From: Pseudomonadales bacterium
GTDB taxonomy: Bacteria; Pseudomonadota; Gammaproteobacteria; Pseudomonadales; UBA3067
Direction of reading: 5' to 3'
Length of the DNA stretch: 10,916 nt
Assembly: GCA_016763235.1 (NCBI GenBank)
Contig: JAESUE010000261.1
Location: forward strand, 1-10,916
Under the pieces are notes generated by a model, which was not told the origin of the DNA, made no database searches, and was given only the letters and a program-made list of their open reading frames with translations. Within the stretch, counting starts at the first letter, position 1. Each line of letters starts with the position of its first letter. Position numbers and translations under genes: made by a program. Positions 1 to 5,628 of this stretch are shown piece by piece.

Positions 1-858
1 AGGTAGTGACGCCAAGCCGCCATGTTTCATCAATGCAGTAAAGGCTAAATGGTGCTCTGTAGATAATACGTCGTATCGGTAATAAATAAGCGGCACCGAT
101 AAAACTGGCATTATCGTAATAATAAAAAGAGGCGTCAGGCGGCTTGAAAAATTAAAACGCTGGCCACTACTTATCTTCAAAAGCCAAGCCCAGGCCACGA
201 GGGCGAGTAAGGTATGTGAAAACTGCAAAATATGCCCTCCACCCCAGAAAAGATATTCAAAATAGCTGGCGCTTGAAATGGTTTTTGGCAAGTTCAGGTA
301 GGAAACCAGTAATGCAAGGAAGGCCGCAATACATACCCAAGCGCTGGCATAAACGGATCTATTAAGTGGTGATGATTCAAAATAAGGTACGGGTGAAATT
401 GGGCTGAGCACAGTTTTAATTGCACTGAGTAAAATTCCCGCTCCAAATAGTGAGAGCGAAAAGTAAAACCAATCATGTTCGAGCACCGGAATATAGTTGT
501 TCATAAGCGGTTTGTCTGTCCCGATGAGAGGGCCGAGCACAATGCCCAGTGTGCCAAGACCTGCGAGGCTCAGCGCACTGTAATCCAGAACTTTAATCGG
601 TTTAGAATTCAGAGACCATAACACTGCAGTGAATGATAAAAACCAAATGAGTACGGAGAGATTAACGTGTATGACTAATGCTACATGAAAGAAATCAATG
701 ATAGGGATGAACTCTTGGATCGCTGGAGTTCTTGATGCAACGAGGAGAATAGAAAAAATTCCGGCTGCTAGAAGGGCGAAAACACCTAATATTAGCCATG
801 CAAATGGAGCCTGTGAGCTGGGTGGAACCTTGCTCTTGGTATTTTCTGACACGTGCAT
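1..858 (-). CDS. Heme-copper oxidase subunit I, short cbb3/NOR-like type (partial, 3' end beyond window)
   Basis: The frame is open without a stop for 286 codons from ATG 858 to the left edge, so only the N-terminal part is present. The product is a polytopic inner-membrane protein with about seven hydrophobic helices visible (first one roughly residues 20-42). Helix II carries H58 and H64, candidates for the low-spin heme ligand, in a stretch reading FHVALVIHVNLSVLIWFL. A helix near residues 199-226 contains WGGGH (H209) and the sequence later shows TEHHLAFTAL (H269, H270). The WxxxH then HH arrangement fits the three Cu-B histidines of heme-copper oxidases, as in cbb3 oxidase and nitric oxide reductase. 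This family reduces oxygen (or NO) with electrons from cytochrome c. An AAGAGG ribosome binding site sits 5 nt before the ATG. Partner subunits, if any, would lie to the left. Family assignment is from remembered motif similarity. Whether it is an oxidase or a reductase is not decided here. Confidence 0.8.
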   Translation of the reverse strand, partial: MHVSENTKSKVPPSSQAPFAWLILGVFALLAAGIFSILLVASRTPAIQEFIPIIDFFHVALVIHVNLSVLIWFLSFTAVLWSLNSKPIKVLDYSALSLAGLGTLGIVLGPLIGTDKPLMNNYIPVLEHDWFYFSLSLFGAGILLSAIKTVLSPISPVPYFESSPLNRSVYASAWVCIAAFLALLVSYLNLPKTISSASYFEYLFWGGGHILQFSHTLLALVAWAWLLKISSGQRFNFSSRLTPLFIITIMPVLSVPLIYYRYDVLSTEHHLAFTALMKHGGLASLP

Positions 859-899
859 ATTTGCCTCTTGAGGAGCGAAACTAACAGTCTGCTGGGGTT

Positions 900-907
900 G
901 ATCTGAG
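900..907. repeat. Left target-site duplication of MITE copy 1
   Basis: The octamer GATCTGAG directly precedes the GTAA end of the element and recurs exactly at 1038-1045 directly after its other end. A perfect 8-bp direct repeat at both boundaries is the expected footprint of transposition. Confidence 0.85.
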
Positions 908-1037
908 GTAACTATTCAGCTCGCGCTCAAATTCGTGCATAACAGCGTTAAAAAATGATCATTTATACGTATAAATGATCATTTTTCGCCTTATTATGCT
1001 CAAATTTGAACAGCTACAGAGTTCGCTGAGTAGTTAC
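908..1037. mobile_element. 130-bp non-coding MITE, copy 1 (IS66-like ends)
   Basis: The left end reads GTAACTATTCAGC and the right end GCTGAGTAGTTAC. These are 13-bp terminal inverted repeats with one mismatch. The symmetry continues inward: most of the left half matches the reverse complement of the right half with small gaps, ending in a perfect 36-bp central palindrome (951-986), so a single strand could fold into one long hairpin. The element is flanked by a perfect 8-bp duplication, GATCTGAG. It has no open reading frame of note, so it must be moved in trans. IS66-family elements are known to start with GTAA and to make 8-bp duplications, so an IS66-type transposase is the likely mobiliser; this is inference from the ends only. 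A second copy begins at 10789 in the same orientation. Confidence 0.85.
951..986. repeat. Perfect 36-bp palindrome at the MITE centre
   Basis: Two 18-bp arms (951-968 and 969-986) are exact reverse complements with no spacer, the centre being ATAC|GTAT. The next base pair outward breaks the symmetry. TGATCA occurs in both arms. The run of A at one side and T at the other means that it could also act as a weak bidirectional terminator if transcribed. In copy 2 the matching stretch is degenerate, with an intact outer 8-bp pair only. Confidence 0.9.
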
Positions 1038-1045
1038 GATCTGAG
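1038..1045. repeat. Right target-site duplication of MITE copy 1
   Basis: GATCTGAG lies immediately outside the right inverted repeat and is identical to 900-907. Both copies are intact, which suggests a fairly recent insertion. Confidence 0.85.
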
Positions 1046-1109
1046 TTGATATTCCGGTGGCGCAATTTTGCAGCAAAGTAAGTTTCAAATCCAGGCATAT
1101 AAATTTGTT

Positions 1110-1171
1110 ATGAAAATATGAAAATATGAAAATATGAAAATATGAAAATATGAAAATATGAAAATATGAAA
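1110..1171. repeat. Octanucleotide tandem repeat, 7.75 copies of ATGAAAAT
   Basis: Seven exact ATGAAAAT units run from 1110 to 1165, followed by ATGAAA (1166-1171) before the pattern breaks. The units are identical, with no drift. Read as codons, each frame meets a stop within a few codons, so the tract is not coding. It lies about 130 bp upstream of the exported-protein gene and about 70 bp beyond the MITE. Identical short tandem units of this kind commonly change copy number by slippage, which would alter spacing in this promoter region. An effect on expression is not shown by the sequence. Confidence 0.95.
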
Positions 1172-1299
1172 GTTATGTGTGATGACACGCCTCTTATTGT
1201 AAGTAATGTCGCTAACTCCTTGGTGAAAATAGCCACGCCGTTGTGTTTGAATGTCGTAAGGAAGCGGTTAGTTAAATAAATAATAAAAGGGGTTTTTAC

Positions 1300-2634
1300 A
1301 TGGCATTATCAGTTAAGTTGAGCACTGTGTCTGCCGTCTTGGTTTCTGCAATGGCGGTATCATTTATTTCTAGCTCGTACGCACTTCCTCAAGGCGGAGA
1401 GCTGACGGGATCGCGAGAAATGGAGGTGAGTGTCGTATCTGGCCAGTCTTTAAAGGATGTGCTTGGAAAAGAGTTTAAAAATTACTCAGTAATGGCTGTT
1501 GTTGATGGAGTTATTGCTCCGATACCGTTCCAATTTGATGAGCGTAATAGCAAGGGTTTTCTTTTTGTTCCTGGTGGTAAGTTAACTATTGATGGAACAG
1601 AGAATGTGCTCGATGAGCAAGATGAACTGGTCTTTATGTTTACGGATACGGGCCCACAAGCAACGGCTGAACAGTTAAGCGTAGTATCCGGTGAGGTATT
1701 GTCAGAAATTCGAGTAGAGGATTCGTCCGCAGGTGTATCTGGTTTTGCTTACCTTATTAAAGGTAATGCGAAGCGATCAGATCATCATTACACGTATTAT
1801 GATAAAGAAACCGGCAAAGTTGAGACTGAGAAATACACTCTTGATATTGACCCTGACAACCTGCTGAGCTGGTCTGATCTGATCTATAAAGACTATAAGC
1901 CAGGCTATAGCCTTATTGATACCATGAAGATTCGCATTAAGGCGCGGGTAGGGTTTATAAAAGCGACCATTAATAATGACCTGATTCCAAACCATGTCGT
2001 TGCCGTTAAAAATGGCCCAGTTAGAAGCATTATTGAGGTAGATGCCTCTATCGCCATCCTTGGTGTGACCTTGGGTGAAGGCGGTGCCTCTATCACTATT
2101 AGCAATCAGTCAGTGCAGTTTCCCGTTTATGCCACAATCCCTAAAGCGGCTGCATTATTGAGTGATCTCACTATCGGTATAGCTTTGGACTTTAATAAGC
2201 TTGAGGGAGCCAAAGTACGCACAGCTTTAGGGCCCGAAGAGCCTATCATAGCCGGTGGAGGAGGTTCTAACCCAGAAGACCATCGTGTTACCCTGGAAGA
2301 TGACTGGTTAGCGGGTTCAACAGGGAATGGTTATGATATTGTCGCTTTTTTTCAGGGTTCTGAAAGTTTTAAGCCTACCCTTAACTTCCAGTATGAGGAC
2401 GCAGGAAGAGGTGCTGATGAAGACGCGCCTGAGCGCTACGAAGGTGGTCACCCTCAGGTGGGCTACTACGTTTCAGATATTCCCAATGGCCAGGATATTG
2501 TTGTGGGTGTAAACCTCTTCTTTGATGATCATTTGTGGAAGGGGAACAATGCCGAAGACGCTATTTGGGAAATCAAAAACCCAGCAACCATCACTTTGAG
2601 CCCAATGTCTTTGCCAGTTATCGCTGCAGACTAA
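1300..2634 (+). CDS. Exported periplasmic protein, family not recognised
   Basis: I do not recognise this 444-residue protein. Residues 1-28 form a Sec-type signal peptide: K6, a hydrophobic core of about 17 residues, then SSSYA with likely cleavage after A28. There is no lipobox and no cysteine anywhere, so it is not a lipoprotein and cannot carry a covalent c-type heme. The mature part is acidic and looks beta-rich, with PIPFQFDER at 74-82, a GGGG turn at 319-322, an acidic stretch in the C-terminal quarter and a final ITLSPMSLPV segment. No transmembrane helix follows the signal, so a soluble periplasmic or secreted location is likely. A strong RBS (AAAAGGGG, 7 nt before ATG) supports the start. 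It is a single-gene unit closed by the terminator at 2679, with the MITE and octamer repeat upstream. It could be a substrate-binding or carbohydrate-binding protein, but nothing seen proves it. Confidence 0.85.
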   Translation: MALSVKLSTVSAVLVSAMAVSFISSSYALPQGGELTGSREMEVSVVSGQSLKDVLGKEFKNYSVMAVVDGVIAPIPFQFDERNSKGFLFVPGGKLTIDGTENVLDEQDELVFMFTDTGPQATAEQLSVVSGEVLSEIRVEDSSAGVSGFAYLIKGNAKRSDHHYTYYDKETGKVETEKYTLDIDPDNLLSWSDLIYKDYKPGYSLIDTMKIRIKARVGFIKATINNDLIPNHVVAVKNGPVRSIIEVDASIAILGVTLGEGGASITISNQSVQFPVYATIPKAAALLSDLTIGIALDFNKLEGAKVRTALGPEEPIIAGGGGSNPEDHRVTLEDDWLAGSTGNGYDIVAFFQGSESFKPTLNFQYEDAGRGADEDAPERYEGGHPQVGYYVSDIPNGQDIVVGVNLFFDDHLWKGNNAEDAIWEIKNPATITLSPMSLPVIAAD

Positions 2635-2678
2635 AGGTGGAGGTCAGCGGATACTGAAAACCGCGATGTTGTTTCGTT

Positions 2679-2706
2679 AAAAAGGGAGGCTATTGCCTCC
2701 CTTTTT
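2679..2706 (+). terminator. Strong intrinsic terminator after the exported-protein gene
   Basis: AAAAAGGGAGGC (2679-2690) pairs perfectly with GCCTCCCTTTTT (2695-2706) around a 4-nt loop, TATT. The GC-rich core followed by T tracts fits a rho-independent terminator. It starts 44 bp after the stop codon at 2634 and isolates this gene from the DUF2760 operon downstream. Confidence 0.92.
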
Positions 2707-2770
2707 ATTTATGTGCAGAAGGATATTTTCCGCTTTTTTCGACCATTCACCCCTGTCATGGGGTCTGCTC

Positions 2771-2798
2771 TTGATTGTGCCGTGGGTGCTGCCATAAT
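2771..2798 (+). promoter_or_regulatory. Candidate sigma70 promoter of the DUF2760-Hsp70 operon
   Basis: TTGATT (2771-2776) and CATAAT (2793-2798) are separated by 16 nt. Each differs from the sigma70 consensus by one or two bases. The pair lies between the terminator at 2679-2706 and the start codon at 2861, leaving a leader of about 55 nt. It is the best match in the gap, but no transcript data are available. A small inverted repeat (ACCCC/GGGGT, 2749-2764) ends 6 nt upstream of the -35 box. Confidence 0.5.
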
Positions 2799-2860
2799 TA
2801 CGCGCCAATAGAACCAGCGGAAATTAAAACCGATGGGCGGAGTTACACACGAGGGTGCGC

Positions 2861-3439
2861 ATGAATACTGATATTAAATCAATACTTTTAAATTTAGACG
2901 TTTTACATTACGGCTTATCTGGCCTGAGTGTGCTGCTTTTTCTTCTTGTTATTATCCTGTTTGTGAAAAAAAATGGCGTATCTAAGCAAGAGGCCGAAGA
3001 GGAGGCAGGTGCTCTCCCGCAAACACCTGTTCAGGAAAAACCACCAGAGTTTAAAGAAGCCTCTGCCGATTCTGCTCTTCAATTGCTCGCGTTACTACAG
3101 CAAGAAGCACGTTTGATCGATTTCCTTGAAGAAGATGCGCAAACTTTTAGCGATGCAGAGGTGGGGGCTGCGGCCAGAGTTGTGCATGATGGCGCTAGAA
3201 AAGTGCTGCGTGAAAATTTTAAAATCAACCCTATTCGCACCGAAGAAGAGGGTGTGCGGCTTACTTTGGAAGCGGGTTTTAATAACCAAGAAGTGCGCCT
3301 AAGCGGCAATGTTGTCGGTGAAGCCCCTTTTACAGGGCAGTTAATTCACCGTGGTTGGCGGGTAAGCGACGTTACGCTACCCAAAGTGAGTCCCGAGCAT
3401 GAACTAAACATTGTTGCGCCTGCTGAGCTGGAGATTTAA
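2861..3439 (+). CDS. Membrane-anchored DUF2760 protein
   Basis: The product has 192 residues if translation starts at ATG 2861, which has GAGGG 5 nt upstream. A GTG at 2855 would add two residues but overlaps that RBS. Residues 18-35 (GLSGLSVLLFLLVIILFV) form one transmembrane helix followed by KK, which predicts that the C-terminal part faces the cytoplasm. A charged, proline-containing linker (about 36-70) leads to a DUF2760-like domain from about residue 73, with LLALLQQEARLIDFLEED and a C-terminal part containing GNVVGEAPFTGQLIHRGWR. The family has no established function, but it is repeatedly seen beside Hsp70-like genes. Here the stop is 2 nt before the next start, so the two are translationally coupled. 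A reasonable inference is that it tethers or regulates the downstream Hsp70-like proteins at the inner membrane. Confidence 0.88.
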   Translation: MNTDIKSILLNLDVLHYGLSGLSVLLFLLVIILFVKKNGVSKQEAEEEAGALPQTPVQEKPPEFKEASADSALQLLALLQQEARLIDFLEEDAQTFSDAEVGAAARVVHDGARKVLRENFKINPIRTEEEGVRLTLEAGFNNQEVRLSGNVVGEAPFTGQLIHRGWRVSDVTLPKVSPEHELNIVAPAELEI

Positions 3440-3441
3440 TC

Positions 3442-5568
3442 ATGTTTAGTCGTTTTACCAAAGGACGCTCATCCAAAAATAATGCCGATAGCTCTGAGAA
3501 ACCTCAGCAAGCTGTTGAAGAGAAACGAACAGCGGAGCGAACTGCTACGCAGGTGGTTACTGTTAAGCCTGATGAGTATTTAGTCGATGGTCATCAAAAT
3601 AAAGGTGATGCCTCTAAAAATAAAGGTGACGCCTCTAAAAATAAAGGTGACGCCTCTAAAAATAAAGGTGACGCCTCTCAAAATGGACGTGACTATTCCG
3701 CTGCTGGAAAAGACGGTAACGTGAATAAAGAAGCCAAGGCCTACGCTATTGGTATTGACCTTGGCACGACACATTGTGTTCTCGCGTATATGCCGCTGGA
3801 AGGTGGAGAGCTGAAAATGCTCCCTATTCCTCAGATAAAGGATCCGGGTATCGTTAGTGAGTTTTCACAGTTGCCCTCTTTTTTATATCTACCTCATCAA
3901 GAGGAGTTTAATGATAGCGAATTGCGTTTGCCATGGGGGCAGCAAGAAACTAATTCTTTGAATAAGGCCATTAGCGGAGAGTTTGCCCGCCAACATGGGA
4001 GCAAGTCACCTATTCGCTTGGTCTCCAGTGCTAAAAGTTGGCTAGGGCATGCTGGTGTTGATTGTAAGGAAAACTTTCTTCCACTGGATGCTCCAGAAGG
4101 GGTGGAGAAAATCTCCCCCTTTACTGCCACGCAGCACTATCTTGCTCATCTGACTGCCGCATGGGAAGCAAGATTTCCTGAGTCTCCCATTGATCAGCAA
4201 CTGCTTACCATCACTGTTCCCGCCTCCTTCGATCCATTAGCGAGAGAGCTCAGTATTGAGGCTGCTCATAGTATTGGTTTGCACAATGCGGTTTTATTGG
4301 AAGAGCCCCAAGCCGCCCTTTATGGTTGGTTGCATAAGCAGGGAGAAAGCTGGCGAAAACAGCTTAAAGTCGGTGACACTATTTTAGTGGTAGATGTTGG
4401 TGGTGGCACCACAGACCTCTCTCTTATCGCAGTAACAGAAAACGCGGGTGAGTTGACACTTGAGCGCTCAGCAGTGGGCGAGCATATTCTTCTCGGCGGC
4501 GATAATATGGACCTTACGCTGGCTTACATCGTTAAAAGTAAGCTGGAAAAAGAAGGTAAAAAAATCGAAACCTGGCAGCTACAAGGGCTTACGCATGGCT
4601 GTCGGCATGCAAAAGAAAACCTTTTGCTTGATGCAAGCCTTTCTTGTGTCCCAATCGTTGTACCTAGCCGAGGCTCTAGCTTGATGGGCGGTTCTCTGCG
4701 TACTGAGTTGACGCGTGAAGAGGTCTTAAATACCCTGGTTGAAGGCTTTTTTCCTAAGGTGGAGGTGACTGCCCAGCCGATCAAACGAAGGCGTGCTGCG
4801 TTAACCAAAAAGAGCCTGCCTTTTGCCCAGGATCCCGCTATTAGTCGTCACTTGGCTGGATTTTTGTCCAGTCAGCAACTGTCCTCATTATCAGACGGAA
4901 GTTTTGTGCGGCCCACTGTTTTGTTATTTAACGGTGGCGTATTTAAGTCTGAGCAGCTATCCAGCAGGCTGCTTGATAATCTTAAACAATGGCTAGGTGC
5001 TGGAAATGACGGTGCTGAGTCGGGCACTTGTCAACTAAAGGTCTTGCAAGATGTGGACTTGGATCACGCTGTTGCTAGTGGTGCTGCCTACTACAGCCAC
5101 GTTCGAAATGGCAATGGCGTAAAAATACGAGGTGGTACTGCGCGCAGCTATTATGTGGGTATCGAAAGCGCCATGCCTGCTGTACCCGGTTTTGAACCTC
5201 CTATGCAGGCCTATTGTATCGCGCCCTATGGAATGGAAGAGGGCAGTAAGGCCGATCTCCCCGAAGAAGAATTCGGCTTAGTAGTGGGTGAGCAGGCCTG
5301 CTTTCGCTTTTACAGTTCCTCCCATAGAAAAAATGATACCGTTGGGCAGCTCCTTGACGATTGGCAAGAAGGTGAGTTAGACGAGCTTGAAGATATTTCA
5401 GTTAACCTATCTGCGGAAGGGAAAAAACCGGGAGAGGTGGTAGCGGTTCATCTTCAAGCGGGCGTCACAGAGGTGGGAACTTTAAGGCTAGAGGCCGTCT
5501 CTCCAGAAAGTGGAAAACGATGGAAAGTGGAGTTCAGTGTGCGTGAAGAGGCATTGGTTGAAGCTTAA
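3442..5568 (+). CDS. Hsp70-like ATPase with disordered, repeat-bearing N-terminal extension
   Basis: This is a 708-residue Hsp70-family protein. Residues 1-100 are a polar, lysine-rich extension holding four NKGDASK-type repeats (53-80). The actin-like ATPase domain follows: phosphate-1 motif GIDLGTTH (104-111), the helix region with VPASFD and LLEEPQAALYGWL, phosphate-2 motif VVDVGGGTTDLSL (from 316), and an adenosine-side motif LLFNGGVFKS (494-503). A conserved RGGTARSYY lies further on and a short beta-rich segment ends the protein. It lacks the DnaK interdomain linker, a standard substrate-binding domain and a DnaK-like tail, so it is not housekeeping DnaK. Normal members would lack the long extension. 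GGAG lies 8 nt before the ATG, only 2 nt after the DUF2760 stop. It probably acts with its neighbours at the inner membrane; the client and any J-protein partner are unknown. Confidence 0.9.
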   Translation: MFSRFTKGRSSKNNADSSEKPQQAVEEKRTAERTATQVVTVKPDEYLVDGHQNKGDASKNKGDASKNKGDASKNKGDASQNGRDYSAAGKDGNVNKEAKAYAIGIDLGTTHCVLAYMPLEGGELKMLPIPQIKDPGIVSEFSQLPSFLYLPHQEEFNDSELRLPWGQQETNSLNKAISGEFARQHGSKSPIRLVSSAKSWLGHAGVDCKENFLPLDAPEGVEKISPFTATQHYLAHLTAAWEARFPESPIDQQLLTITVPASFDPLARELSIEAAHSIGLHNAVLLEEPQAALYGWLHKQGESWRKQLKVGDTILVVDVGGGTTDLSLIAVTENAGELTLERSAVGEHILLGGDNMDLTLAYIVKSKLEKEGKKIETWQLQGLTHGCRHAKENLLLDASLSCVPIVVPSRGSSLMGGSLRTELTREEVLNTLVEGFFPKVEVTAQPIKRRRAALTKKSLPFAQDPAISRHLAGFLSSQQLSSLSDGSFVRPTVLLFNGGVFKSEQLSSRLLDNLKQWLGAGNDGAESGTCQLKVLQDVDLDHAVASGAAYYSHVRNGNGVKIRGGTARSYYVGIESAMPAVPGFEPPMQAYCIAPYGMEEGSKADLPEEEFGLVVGEQACFRFYSSSHRKNDTVGQLLDDWQEGELDELEDISVNLSAEGKKPGEVVAVHLQAGVTEVGTLRLEAVSPESGKRWKVEFSVREEALVEA
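3598..3681 (+). repeat. In-frame 21-bp tandem repeat, four copies, in the Hsp70 gene
   Basis: Four 21-bp units (3598-3618, 3619-3639, 3640-3660, 3661-3681) encode NKGDASK three times and NKGDASQ once, followed by a degenerate fifth unit, NGRDYSA. Units 2 and 3 are identical; unit 1 differs by one silent base (GAT for GAC) and unit 4 by its last codon. Near-identity at the DNA level points to recent expansion. Because the unit is a multiple of three, copy-number change would lengthen or shorten the linker without breaking the gene. Confidence 0.95.
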
Positions 5569-5628
5569 TTCTCGCAACTTCCTATGAAGAAATATGCTGC
5601 TTTGAACTTTCCTGCTAATTAGAGGTAA

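Larger units (their letters stand above)
859..1299. other. Divergent intergenic region between oxidase and exported-protein genes
   Basis: This 441-bp stretch has no convincing coding sequence. It separates two genes that point away from each other, so both must be transcribed from here. It holds a MITE with its target duplication (900-1045), an octanucleotide tandem repeat (1110-1171), and about 128 bp of ordinary DNA before the gene at 1300. I could not pick a convincing -35/-10 pair for either gene. A weak TTGAAT at 1247-1252 with TTAAAT at 1272-1277 has a 19-nt spacer and is only a guess. The MITE ends about 50 bp from the oxidase start codon, so the insertion may have displaced or replaced that gene's original promoter. 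Confidence 0.6.

Noticed and set aside
294..476. 60-codon minus-strand frame inside the oxidase gene
   Set aside because: It overlaps the oxidase in another frame; the oxidase frame is open for 286 codons with clear metal-ligand motifs.
951..986. FNR-type regulatory site in the oxidase upstream region
   Set aside because: The palindrome contains TGATCA but not the TTGAT-N4-ATCAA pattern, and it belongs to the mobile element.
1110..1171. Possible CRISPR-like array
   Set aside because: The units are 8 bp and contiguous with no spacers, so it is a simple tandem repeat.
3580..3774. Minus-strand frame with repeating FRGVTFI units
   Set aside because: The repetition is just the antisense reading of the 21-bp repeat in the Hsp70 gene.
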